16,227 nt of DNA from a bacterium (GCA_023480605.1 JAMCWS010000209.1:6631-22857); one strand, 5' to 3'; counted from the stretch's first letter, positions 7,063 through 14,580 are shown. The notes: generated by a model not told the origin, from the sequence alone. A program made the numbers and translations.

Positions 7063-8868
7063 ATGGCGACGCGCAAACGATTTCTCGCCCGCAAGCCGGC
7101 GGGTTGGATCTGGTGGGTGTTGCTGGCGGTGCCGGTGGCGCTGCAAGGCGTGTTCGCCTCGCGATTCGCATGGATCACCGACCAGGCCTTCATCGTTTTC
7201 CGTTACGCCGGCCACCTTCTGGAGGGCCGGGGACTCGTCTGGAACGTCGGCGAGCGGCCGCCGGTGGAAGGCTTCACCAGCCTGCTCTACGTCCTGATGA
7301 TGGCCCTGGGCCACGGGGCGGGCCTGAGTTACGTCGGCTGGAGTATCCTGTTCAACCTGCTTTGTTCCTGGGCGACGATCATCCTGTCGGCCATCGTCCT
7401 GCGGCGGATCCTGGGCAAGCCAACCTGGCTGTCGCTCGTGCCGCCGGCGCTGCTGGCCGTCAACATGCCGTTCAATTATTGGGTGGCCGGCGGGGTATCG
7501 GCCCACCTTTTCGGCGCGCTCTACCTGGCGATCGCGGCGCTGGCCATCGGTTGGCACGGAGCGCTGACGGCGCGGCGGCTGGGCATCCTGTCGGGCCTGT
7601 TCGGTCTATTGAGCCTGGCGCACCCCTCGGGGATGCCCATCTTCGCGATTTGCGCGGCGATGCTGGCCTGGCGGATCGTCCACGGCAGGAGTCACGGCCC
7701 GGACCACGGGGTGGGATCGCTCTACGCCGAAGTGCTACATAAAAACCATGACGCCGCCGGCGGCCGGGAACGACGTCCGCCGAACCAAGCGGCCGCGCAT
7801 CCGTTCCACCCGGCGGCCCGCGGCGGGCGCGCAATGGGCGCCGCGATCCGCCTGGCATCCCTCGTCGGTCCGTTCCTCGCCGTTGCCGGCCTGCACGTGG
7901 GCTGGCGGCTCGTCTACTACGGCCACCCACTGCCCAATCCCTTTTACGCCATGGGCCTGGGGGTGGGCTGGCCACTGGCCGGTTGGGACGATCTGCTCGA
8001 TTACGTGCTCAAGTACGAAGGGGTGCAGTTCTGGCTTCTTATCCTGCTCTCGCTCCCGTTCTGGCCGCGCCTGGGTTGGCAGGCGGCGGAGTACGTCATG
8101 CCGCCCCTGCTTGTGGTTTTGATTTTCGGCGGCGGCGAACTGCGCGAATTCCCGTTCATGGCCGGCATCCTGCCGCTCATGTATATCTGTTTCGGCATCG
8201 CCTTGAGCGTTTACTTGGAGGCGGTGCATTTCGCTCGCGAGCGCTGGCGGATCTACGGCCATCTTGCGGTGCTGGCGCTGGTGGCGGGTTTCGGCCTGCA
8301 CCTGTGGATGATGGATGCTTATCGCGGCGACTGGAGCCGGATCCGCCGCCTGCCCGAACGGATCGCGGCTGGGGAGTGGCCGCCCATGGACGGACGCGAC
8401 GACGATCCCGCGCGGCCCGGAGCGCTTTACCTGAAGGGGGCGCTGCCGCCGGGTAGCCTGGTGGCGGCGGATATCCCCGGCCGGCTGGGTTTTTACAGCG
8501 GCTTGCCGGTGCTCGACATGCGGGGCTTTGTCGACGGCCACATCGCCCACGCGGCGAGCGTGCGGCCGGCCGGCGGCGAGGCCGAAACCGAGCGGGGCGT
8601 GTTCATCCCCAAATTCGACAATGCCTACGTGCTCGAGCGCAGACCGGCGGCGATTTTGTTCGGCTACGCCTTCGTGCGGCCCGATCGCCTGGATTTCGGC
8701 GATCCCAAGGACATCATCAACGCCTGGGGGCCGCTGGGCATCTCTTATGGCGACTACGAAATGTATGCGCACATCGACTTCTGGGAGTTTTACCGTCCTG
8801 AAATCGTCGCCCTGGCCGACGGTGAATACCTGCACATGTTTCGGCGCACCGCGCCGCCCACTCCCTGA
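7063..8868 (+). CDS. GT-C family membrane glycosyltransferase (AftB/ZomB-like)
   Basis: Polytopic membrane protein of 601 residues with roughly ten hydrophobic segments and a soluble C-terminal part from about 420. Features known from the AftB/ZomB-like arabinofuranosyltransferase group are visible: TDQAFIVFRYAGHLLEGRG (about 39-57), corresponding to the usual DDAxIxFRYA motif; PPVEGFTS (66-73); AHPSG (186-190); YYGHPLPNPFYAM (285-297); and DIPGRLGFYSGLPVLDMRGF (470-489). Such proteins transfer sugars from polyprenyl-phosphate donors outside the membrane. Oddities: the second Asp of the DDA motif is Gln41, and a polar loop (about 205-262) is longer than I expect for the family. The start has GGGAG nine bases upstream. 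An in-frame ATG is not seen nearer to the promoter; ATG 7034 is out of frame. Donor and acceptor are unknown, and the family name rests on motif memory. Confidence 0.83.
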   Translation: MATRKRFLARKPAGWIWWVLLAVPVALQGVFASRFAWITDQAFIVFRYAGHLLEGRGLVWNVGERPPVEGFTSLLYVLMMALGHGAGLSYVGWSILFNLLCSWATIILSAIVLRRILGKPTWLSLVPPALLAVNMPFNYWVAGGVSAHLFGALYLAIAALAIGWHGALTARRLGILSGLFGLLSLAHPSGMPIFAICAAMLAWRIVHGRSHGPDHGVGSLYAEVLHKNHDAAGGRERRPPNQAAAHPFHPAARGGRAMGAAIRLASLVGPFLAVAGLHVGWRLVYYGHPLPNPFYAMGLGVGWPLAGWDDLLDYVLKYEGVQFWLLILLSLPFWPRLGWQAAEYVMPPLLVVLIFGGGELREFPFMAGILPLMYICFGIALSVYLEAVHFARERWRIYGHLAVLALVAGFGLHLWMMDAYRGDWSRIRRLPERIAAGEWPPMDGRDDDPARPGALYLKGALPPGSLVAADIPGRLGFYSGLPVLDMRGFVDGHIAHAASVRPAGGEAETERGVFIPKFDNAYVLERRPAAILFGYAFVRPDRLDFGDPKDIINAWGPLGISYGDYEMYAHIDFWEFYRPEIVALADGEYLHMFRRTAPPTP

Positions 8869-8899
8869 TGGTGAACGTGACCGGGCTACGACGATATTC

Positions 8900-9090
8900 C
8901 GTGCTCCCGCTTCTGCTTCTGCTCGTGCTCGTAATCGAAAAATTTTTTCCTTCGTGGAGAAGCACCGATTCATGATAATTCGCAATCGTGATCATAATAA
9001 TATAAGCCGTCGATAAATTTCTTTGGATTCAAAGATTAGTAAAATGCGATCACGATCACGATTACGATTACGGGCACGAGCACGAGAATA
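8900..9090. repeat. Inverted degenerate-hexamer arrays flanking an AT-rich core
   Basis: Left arm (8900-8941) reads in hexamers CGTGCT, CCCGCT, TCTGCT, TCTGCT, CGTGCT, CGTAAT, CGAAAA. The right arm (9049-9090) reads ATCACG, ATCACG, ATTACG, ATTACG, GGCACG, AGCACG, AGAATA, that is, the reverse complement of the same hexamer family. An inner CGCAAT-CGTGAT piece lies near 8981-8992. Between the arms is an AT-rich core of about 100 bp with hairpins such as CTTTG/CAAAG (9021-9034) and a GAAAAA/TTTTTC tract at 8937-8949. The layout resembles a non-coding mobile or remnant element. Confidence 0.8.
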
Positions 9091-9174
9091 AACACATGGT
9101 TGATGGGGGGTGAATCGCCATGATCATATCCCGATCCGTGTTGACGCGGATGGGGAACAAAGGCGGCTTGGTGA

Positions 9175-9204
9175 TTGACTTTACATCGCAAGCGGACCCA
9201 TACT
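9175..9204 (+). promoter_or_regulatory. Possible promoter of the CBS-domain gene
   Basis: TTGACT (9175-9180) and CATACT (9199-9204) are 18 bases apart, matching the sigma-70 consensus at 5 of 6 and 4 of 6 positions. The start codon is about 98 bases further on, leaving room for the leader hairpin at 9232-9255. Confidence 0.4.
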
Positions 9205-9231
9205 CAAGATAGGTGACAAAAGGATAATAGA

Positions 9232-9255
9232 TTCCTGTCTTCGTCGAAACAGGAA
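9232..9255 (+). promoter_or_regulatory. Leader hairpin of the CBS-domain gene
   Basis: TTCCTGT (9232-9238) pairs with ACAGGAA (9249-9255), and inside it TTCG (9240-9243) pairs with CGAA (9245-9248), with one bulged C and a single-base centre. In DNA this is an 11-bp interrupted palindrome; in RNA the innermost pairs cannot close, leaving a stem of about 8-9 bp. It lies 46 bases before the start codon. Confidence 0.45.
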
Positions 9256-9301
9256 GCATTTCGCGGAGTTCGCGCGCGGGGCGCAACGGAAAGGAACGGC
9301 T

Positions 9302-9751
9302 ATGTTGACGGTCAAGGAGGTTCTGGAACGCAAGGGAACGGAAGTCGAATCCATCGCCCATGACGCCATGGCGAGTGAGGCGGTCCGGACGATGAACGAT
9401 AAGCGGATCGGCTCGCTGGTGGTCATCAAGGAGGGGCGGATGATCGGGATCGTCACCGAACGGGACGTCATGCGGCGCCTGCTGGGCGAAGGACGCGCGC
9501 CCGAAACAACCCGTGTCGAGCAGATCATGAGCACGCCGGTGGCCTGCTGCCGTTTCGACACGACGCTCGACGAATGCCGTAAGGTCATGCGCGAGAACCG
9601 GATCCGCCGCCTGCCCGTCGTCGAGGAAGGCAAACTCCAGGGGATCATCACGATCGGCGATCTGCAGGACCACGAAATCGAGGATGGGAAGAAGACGATC
9701 GAGCGTTTCTACGAAATTTTCGTCGCCAGTCCACTCAACTGGCGCGACTGA
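9302..9751 (+). CDS. Two-CBS-domain protein
   Basis: Small soluble protein of 149 residues made of one Bateman module. The first CBS domain spans about residues 5-62, with GSLVVIKEGRMIGIVTERD (37-55). The second spans about 72-128, with RRLPVVEEGKLQGIITIGDL (102-121). A short C-terminal helix ending SPLNWRD follows. CBS pairs bind adenosine nucleotides or related ligands and often regulate a partner protein; no catalytic or DNA-binding domain is attached here, so the partner must be separate. AAGGA lies six bases before the ATG at 9302. The gene stands alone, converging on the sulfatase gene with a 33-bp gap, and has a promoter candidate and hairpin leader. The fold is confident; ligand and partner are unknown. 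Confidence 0.93.
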   Translation: MLTVKEVLERKGTEVESIAHDAMASEAVRTMNDKRIGSLVVIKEGRMIGIVTERDVMRRLLGEGRAPETTRVEQIMSTPVACCRFDTTLDECRKVMRENRIRRLPVVEEGKLQGIITIGDLQDHEIEDGKKTIERFYEIFVASPLNWRD

Positions 9752-9784
9752 GGCGAGGCAGCCCGCCGGTCGGCGCGCCGCCGT

Positions 9785-11260
9785 TCAGGACGGCAACCCG
9801 AATCCCGGCTGATCGAGTCGGGCGGGATCGCCGGCACCGGCGAGCATGACTTGCAGACGGGCGGTCAGGTCGCGGACGGTCGCCGCGTGCGCGGGATCGT
9901 TGGCCAGGTTGTGCAATTCGGCCGGATCGTTCCGCGCGTCGAAAAGCTGGATGGTTCGCAGGCCGTCCAGATCGTAGTGAATGAGTTTCCAGCGGTCGGT
10001 CAGAATCGCGCGCTGATAGCGAATGTAGGCGAAGGCGAGCGCGTCGCGTCGCGTCTCTTCGGCGCCGGCGATGACGGGCGCCAGGCTGCGCCCGTCGGCC
10101 TCCCCGTGCGGATCGCCCGCATTGGGTAAGGGCAGTCCGCACAGGTCGCAGAGGGTCGGGAAAATGTCGTTCAAGTGGCAGAAGGCGTCGCGCCGCTCGC
10201 CGCGCGGGATGCCCGGTCCGGCGATGATCAGCGGCACGTGCACGGAAGGGTCGTAGACGTTCTGCTTGCCGAACAAGCCGTGGCAGCCCAGGGCCAGGCC
10301 GTTGTCGCCGGTAAACACGATGATCGTGTCGTCGTAAAACCCCTTGTCCTTGAGCGCCCTCACGAGGCGCCCGATCTGATAGTCGTCGTGCGAGATCATG
10401 GCGTAGTAATCGGCCAGGTGCCGGCGGACGACTTCGGGAGTGCGGGGGAAGGGGGCCAGCATTTCGTCGCGGATGCGGTCATGGCCGATCCGGAAAGGGT
10501 GTTCGGGCATGAAACTGGGCGGGAGCGTGAGCTGCCCGGGGTCGTAAAGATCGTGAAAGCGTCGGGGCGCCGTGCGCGGATCGTGCGGCGACTGGTAGGC
10601 GACATACATGAAAAACGGCCGCGTCGTGTCGTGATGCGCGACGAAATCGAGCGCCGCTTCGGTGTAGATATCGCTGGAGTGCTTGCCGGCCAGTTCCGGC
10701 CGGTCTTTGGGATGGTAAATCTCACCGTCGTATTTGCCCGTCGGGTCGAAATCCATCAGGTTGGGATTATACTGGTCGCTCATGCCGTTAAAGAGTATCC
10801 GGCCGCCGTGCGTGAAGCTGCGCGCGTAGGAGGCGCGGCCGTTGTGCCACTTGCCGCAGCCGAAAGCATCGTAGCCGGCGGCGCGGAACGCTTCGCCCAG
10901 CATCGGATGCCCGGCCGGGATGGACGAACCCCGGTCGTGAAGGCGGTAAAGCGCCCGGCCGGTGTGAATCATCGCGCGGCTGGGCATGCAGACTGCGCCG
11001 TCGGTGCCGCCCATGATGTATGCGCGGGTAAAGGCGACTCCATCCCGGACCAGCGTGTCGGTATTGGGGGTGTGGACTTCGCGATTGCCCAGGGCCGCGA
11101 TGGTGTCGAACCGCTGGTCGTCGGTGAGGATGAACAATACGTTGGGTCGGCGCATGGGTCGTGATTCCTTCGCGATGGCGGCCTGGGGCGCGAGCACCGC
11201 CGGCAGCATGAGGCCGGCCCCCAGTTTCAACAATTGACGGCGGGTGATCGTTCCGGCCAT
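9785..11260 (-). CDS. Tat-exported Cys-type sulfatase (family S1)
   Basis: Sulfatase of 491 residues that hydrolyses sulfate esters, probably on a polysaccharide. The N-terminus has a twin-arginine signal (TRRQLLKLG, residues 6-14) with a hydrophobic core and an AIA site near 30. The signature CMPSRAMIHTGR (91-102) places Cys91 for conversion to formylglycine, the catalytic residue. Metal and active-site motifs are visible: LTDDQR with Asp47/Asp48, GKWHNG (136-141), SPHD with His226, and TGDNG with Asp319/Asn320, followed by GKQN with Lys332. Domain length matches S1 sulfatases. The start at 11260 has AAGGA six bases upstream. The nitroreductase gene ends 29 bp before it on the same strand, suggesting co-transcription. 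A maturase (FGE or anSME) is required and is not in this window. The substrate cannot be assigned. Confidence 0.95.
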   Translation of the reverse strand: MAGTITRRQLLKLGAGLMLPAVLAPQAAIAKESRPMRRPNVLFILTDDQRFDTIAALGNREVHTPNTDTLVRDGVAFTRAYIMGGTDGAVCMPSRAMIHTGRALYRLHDRGSSIPAGHPMLGEAFRAAGYDAFGCGKWHNGRASYARSFTHGGRILFNGMSDQYNPNLMDFDPTGKYDGEIYHPKDRPELAGKHSSDIYTEAALDFVAHHDTTRPFFMYVAYQSPHDPRTAPRRFHDLYDPGQLTLPPSFMPEHPFRIGHDRIRDEMLAPFPRTPEVVRRHLADYYAMISHDDYQIGRLVRALKDKGFYDDTIIVFTGDNGLALGCHGLFGKQNVYDPSVHVPLIIAGPGIPRGERRDAFCHLNDIFPTLCDLCGLPLPNAGDPHGEADGRSLAPVIAGAEETRRDALAFAYIRYQRAILTDRWKLIHYDLDGLRTIQLFDARNDPAELHNLANDPAHAATVRDLTARLQVMLAGAGDPARLDQPGFGLPS

Positions 11261-11289
11261 GGTTCATCCTTCCTCCCCCGGCCGGTCGC

Positions 11290-11781
11290 TCAGAATCGGT
11301 TCCAGTGCAGGACTTCATCCAGCGAACGCTTGGACGGCTGGGGGCTTTCGGCCGGATGGCCGATGGCGATCAGGCAGATGAGCCGGTAGCCCGCGGGGGC
11401 GCCGACCATCTCGCGGATGCGGTCCGCATAGGGTTTTTTGTCGCCGGCCACCCAGCAGGACCCCAGGCCGTGGGCGCGCGCGGCGACGAGGATGTTCTGG
11501 GCGGCGGCGGCCCCGTCCTCGAGGTAATACTTGGCCTCGCGGCACAGGACAACGACACAGGCGGGGGCGCGGGCGATGAACTTGCCGAATTCGGTCACGT
11601 CGGCCAGCCGGGCGCGCAACGCGGCGTCGGTGACGACGACGAATTCCCAGGGCTGATCGTTGCGCGCGGTGGCGGCCAGCCGGCCGCAATCGACGATGTC
11701 TTCGAGCATCTCCGTCGCGACGGGTTCCGCCTTGAACAGGCGCACGCTGCGGCGGGTTTTGATAGCCTCGATTGCATCCAT
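11290..11781 (-). CDS. Small FMN-dependent nitroreductase-family protein
   Basis: Flavoprotein of 163 residues of the nitroreductase fold; members reduce nitro compounds, quinones or other acceptors with NAD(P)H. Seen: the N-terminal FMN-phosphate motif KTRRSVRLF (8-16), ATARNDQPWEFVVVT (37-51), AAAAQNILVAARAHGLGSCWV (90-110) with the GLGSCW flavin-binding turn, and IAIGHPAE (137-144) near the C-terminus. The length agrees with the short, dimeric subgroup. GGAG lies nine bases before the ATG. It precedes the sulfatase gene by 29 bp on the same strand, so the two probably share a transcript, though no biochemical link between them is obvious. The GT83 gene ends 105 bp upstream on the same strand. 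The physiological substrate is unknown. Confidence 0.93.
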   Translation of the reverse strand: MDAIEAIKTRRSVRLFKAEPVATEMLEDIVDCGRLAATARNDQPWEFVVVTDAALRARLADVTEFGKFIARAPACVVVLCREAKYYLEDGAAAAQNILVAARAHGLGSCWVAGDKKPYADRIREMVGAPAGYRLICLIAIGHPAESPQPSKRSLDEVLHWNRF

Positions 11782-11886
11782 GGTTCAATGCTCCATCACC
11801 TTGGAATTTTCTCGTTGTATCCAATTGCGCCGAAGGTTTCCAGCCCTATTCGCGCCCACAAGCGATGGCGGGTTGCGCGACGCCGG

Positions 11887-13587
11887 TCACCAGTTGCCGA
11901 CCACCACCATGTCGGTCCAGCGCCCGCGGTGAAAGAGGTAGTAACGCCCCTGGTAACGGATTGAAATCGGCGGCCGGTTCAGCTCCGGGAGGAGGCGTTT
12001 CCACTTGTTCCAGCGATCGAGCGGGGCGATGAGGGCTGTCGGGGTCTTCGGGTCGCGCAGCCGCTCGAGTGCCTTCTCCGGATGACTGTTACCGAGCATT
12101 TCGACGGGCGCGCTCCAGTAGAAAACCAGCGACGGCTCGCGATACTCCGCGCCCAGCAGTCGCGTGCCGGGCGGGGCGTGCCGCGCCACCCAAGCGGTCA
12201 GGTTTTTCGAGATCCGCAGGGGCTCGATCGACGGCAACGCCCAGGTGAACACGACCAGCCCGCCGACCGCCATCATCCCGGCCCACGCGGCGATGGCCGA
12301 CCCGGCGCGCCGGCGCCACCACAGCCCACCGCCGGCCACGCTGCCTCCGATAATCACGATGCCCGCCAGAACCGCGGGAGCCAGCAGCGGCCGCCAGGCG
12401 AGGTAGACGGCGATGCCGACGAGGCCCGCGCCCGTCAGCGCGCCGAGGATTGCCGTCACGACCGCACCCGCGCGCCACCAGCCGCGCGTCGCTTCGAGCC
12501 GGACGGCGCCTCCGCCGCGGGGGGCGTCCCACCACAGGCCGGCCATCAGCGCCGCCGCCGGCAGCAGGGGAGCGATGTAGTGGGGCAGTTTGGTCCTGAC
12601 AAGCGAGAAGACGATGTAAGACGGAACGAGCCAGCACCAGAGGAACCGCCAGGAGGCTTCACCGCGTCGCACCCAGGCATGGCGCAGGCCAAGCAGGGCC
12701 GGAGCGAACCAGGGAAACAATCCCGCCGCCAGCACGGGAAAATAATAAAACAAAAACAGGAGCGACTTGCCGCCGTGGCTCTCCAGGGGCTTGAGCGACC
12801 GCTCGAGCACGTGATGGCCCAGCGCCATGGCGAAGTATTCCCCGCCCGTCCGCCGCCAGGCCAGCACCGCCCAAGGCAGCGCCACCGCCAGAAACACCAG
12901 CCAGCCGACCGCCCAGCGGCGGAATATCGCCTTGATGTCGGGGCGATAGCCGCGCCGTTCGCGCCAGGCGCGCCAGGCTCCCTCGCCGGCCACCGCCGTC
13001 GCCAGCACCAGCGGCCCCGGCGGGCCCTTGACCAGCACCGAGGCGCCCAGGATGGCGTAAATGGCGCAGTGGCGAATCCACGAGAACGGCCCCTGGCGCT
13101 GGCGCCAGAGCAGCCTCATCATCGCCACGATCGTCAGGGTCAGGACGGCGTCGGTGGTCGCGGCCTTGGCGATGCCAAACAACAGGGCGCTCGACATCGT
13201 CATCAACGCGGCCAGGAGGGCCCCGGCCGGCCCGCATCCCAGGGCGAGCGCCAACCGGTGAACGAGCGCCGTCGTCGCGGCGCCGGCCAGCGCGGCCGGC
13301 ATGCGGGCGCTTATTTCGTTGACGCCCAACAGCCGCATCGGCACGCTCATGAGCCAGTAAATCAACACCGGCTTGTCATAGCGGTTGTCTTCGTTGAACC
13401 GCGGCACCACCCAGTCGTCCGATTCGATCATCTGGCGGGTGGCTTGGGCGAAACGGGGTTCGTCGCGGTCCCACAGACTGATGCGACCGTTGCCGGCCAG
13501 GTAAAGAATCAACGCGGCGGCGGCCAGAACCGTCGTCATCGCCGCCGGGCGATGAAGGATGGGGGGGAGTGGCGGCGGCGGCGGCAT
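11887..13587 (-). CDS. ArnT/PMT-like membrane glycosyltransferase (GT83-type)
   Basis: Polytopic GT-C membrane protein of 566 residues; relatives move a sugar from a polyprenyl-phosphate donor onto lipid A, protein or another envelope acceptor. Seen: LWDRDEPRFAQATRQM with the catalytic-type Asp-Glu at 42-43, YDKPVLIYWL (71-80), KAATTDAVL (141-149), VLVKGPPGPLV (184-194), and TKLPHYIAPLLPAAALMAGLWW in the C-terminal half, all typical of the family. A soluble C-terminal domain follows the last membrane helix. Start choice is uncertain: ATG 13587 gives a short Pro-rich lead before the first membrane segment, ATG 13539 begins at that segment, and a TTG at 13635 extends further; none has a clear ribosome binding site. 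It is divergent from the PAP2 gene. Whether lipid A or another molecule is the acceptor is not shown by the sequence. Confidence 0.9.
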   Translation of the reverse strand: MPPPPPLPPILHRPAAMTTVLAAAALILYLAGNGRISLWDRDEPRFAQATRQMIESDDWVVPRFNEDNRYDKPVLIYWLMSVPMRLLGVNEISARMPAALAGAATTALVHRLALALGCGPAGALLAALMTMSSALLFGIAKAATTDAVLTLTIVAMMRLLWRQRQGPFSWIRHCAIYAILGASVLVKGPPGPLVLATAVAGEGAWRAWRERRGYRPDIKAIFRRWAVGWLVFLAVALPWAVLAWRRTGGEYFAMALGHHVLERSLKPLESHGGKSLLFLFYYFPVLAAGLFPWFAPALLGLRHAWVRRGEASWRFLWCWLVPSYIVFSLVRTKLPHYIAPLLPAAALMAGLWWDAPRGGGAVRLEATRGWWRAGAVVTAILGALTGAGLVGIAVYLAWRPLLAPAVLAGIVIIGGSVAGGGLWWRRRAGSAIAAWAGMMAVGGLVVFTWALPSIEPLRISKNLTAWVARHAPPGTRLLGAEYREPSLVFYWSAPVEMLGNSHPEKALERLRDPKTPTALIAPLDRWNKWKRLLPELNRPPISIRYQGRYYLFHRGRWTDMVVVGNW

Positions 13588-13667
13588 GCCAGTATTTGAT
13601 TGCACTTTGAGATTACGGCCGCGAAAATCAAACAAGGCGCGTGGTGCGGCATGTCAAGTTATCAACC

Positions 13668-13681
13668 CGCGCCACGGCGCG
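13668..13681. repeat. Palindrome CGCGCC-AC-GGCGCG in the divergent GT83/PAP2 region
   Basis: Six-base arms around two bases, lying 39 bp before the PAP2 start and 81 bp from the GT83 start. The position would suit a shared operator for the divergent pair, but GC-rich palindromes arise easily in DNA of this composition. Confidence 0.35.
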
Positions 13682-13719
13682 CAATATGGTTTATTTGGTT
13701 TGTATAGGGGGATGGGCGA

Positions 13720-14544
13720 TTGACTGTTCAGATTTTAGACATCGAGACCACCTCCAATGAAGCGGTCGCCGTCGAGGCGGCGCCCCAGGATTTTCCCCAA
13801 TCCCTTCGTCTGCGGCGAATCTGGCCCGCCCTGCTCGTGATGGCGGCGGCGGTGGTCATGATCCACTTTACCGACGACTTATATCACCCCCTCTACAACC
13901 TCACTCGCGATCTGCCGAACGCCTACCTGACCTCGGCCAAACAATTCGTCAGCGCGTTCACGGTGACGGTCATCTGCGCCACGATCTGGGTTCTCGACCG
14001 CCGGCGCCGCGCGGCGATATTCGTCTTGCTGATCACCCTGCTGGCAGCGGGGGCGGTCAACGGAACGGCCAAGTTTACGTTCGGCCGCGCCCGCCCGACC
14101 TTTTCGGTGCGCCTGACCGACGAAAACCGCGCCTGGATCGAAAACTGGCGGCAAAACCATCCCCGGACGCTGCTGAACGCCTCGCGACAGGATCAGTGGC
14201 TGGGGTTGAGCGCGCAGCGTCCGTGGTTCAAGGACGGTTACGACTCCTTCCCGTCGGGCCATGCCTGCGTGGCATTCGTCATCGCCGCTTTTCTGATCGC
14301 CCTGTATCCCCGAGGGCGATGGATCTGGCTCCTGATCGCTTGCGGATGCGCGCTGGCGCGGGTGGCGCAACGGCGCCACTTTCCAAGCGATGTGCTTTTC
14401 GGCGGCGGACTCGGCTGGCTGATCGCCCAGTACCTTTTCGCCCAGGCCTGGCCCATCGCACTCGGCCGGCGCCTGACGGCGTTGCTGGAGACGCTGCCGC
14501 GGGGAACCAAGTTCGCGCCGGCGATGTCATCGCAGGATGAGTGA
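13720..14544 (+). CDS. PAP2-family membrane phosphatase
   Basis: Membrane phosphatase of 274 residues, related to undecaprenyl-diphosphate and phosphatidic-acid phosphatases. All three catalytic motifs are intact: KFTFGRARP (118-126, the KX6RP pattern), PSGH (178-181) and RVAQRRHFPSD (214-224, the RX5HX3D pattern with His220 as nucleophile). About five or six hydrophobic helices surround them, and a segment of about 50 residues rich in charged and polar residues lies between motifs one and two. The start is a TTG with GGGGG eight bases upstream; no ATG exists before the first membrane helix, so TTG is the best choice. Near lipid-linked sugar enzymes, carrier-lipid recycling is a reasonable role, but lipid A dephosphorylation or phospholipid turnover would look the same. 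The lipoprotein gene follows 50 bp later. Confidence 0.92.
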   Translation: MTVQILDIETTSNEAVAVEAAPQDFPQSLRLRRIWPALLVMAAAVVMIHFTDDLYHPLYNLTRDLPNAYLTSAKQFVSAFTVTVICATIWVLDRRRRAAIFVLLITLLAAGAVNGTAKFTFGRARPTFSVRLTDENRAWIENWRQNHPRTLLNASRQDQWLGLSAQRPWFKDGYDSFPSGHACVAFVIAAFLIALYPRGRWIWLLIACGCALARVAQRRHFPSDVLFGGGLGWLIAQYLFAQAWPIALGRRLTALLETLPRGTKFAPAMSSQDE

Positions 14545-14580
14545 TGTCGCGAAGCACGCTCATCATGACATTCATCCTGC
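14532..14580 (+). repeat. Large inverted repeat over the PAP2 stop codon
   Basis: GCAGGATGA (14532-14540) pairs perfectly with TCATCCTGC (14572-14580). After a bulged GTG, ATGTC (14544-14548) pairs with GACAT (14567-14571), giving a 9+5-bp stem that contains the PAP2 stop (14542-14544). The right arm ends directly before the AGGGAG ribosome binding site of the lipoprotein gene. No T-tract follows, so a role in coupling or RNA processing is as likely as termination. Confidence 0.7.

Larger units (their letters stand above)
8869..9301. other. Gene-free, repeat-bearing region upstream of the CBS protein
   Basis: This 433-bp region contains inverted arrays of degenerate hexamers (8900-8947 and 9049-9090) around an AT-rich core, a promoter candidate and a leader hairpin for the next gene. 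No credible gene was found; a 30-codon frame at 9120-9212 is discussed among the rejected items. Confidence 0.6.

Noticed and set aside
7735..8985. Minus-strand frame of 416 codons opposite the GT-C gene
   Set aside because: No domain features, and its start lies inside the hexamer repeat region. The repeated Arg-Ala/Glu-Ala beginning only reflects the hexamers.
9120..9212. Plus-strand frame of 30 codons with a G-rich run upstream
   Set aside because: Third-position GC is lower than in the real genes, no homology is recognised and it overlaps the CBS promoter candidate; too weak to call.
9752..9784. Bidirectional terminator between the convergent CBS and sulfatase genes
   Set aside because: Only a short GGCGCGCC palindrome is present, with no T-tract on either side.
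12082..13599. Plus-strand frame of 505 codons
   Set aside because: Antisense to the GT83 gene, with His/Arg/Gln-rich low-complexity product, as expected for a shadow frame.
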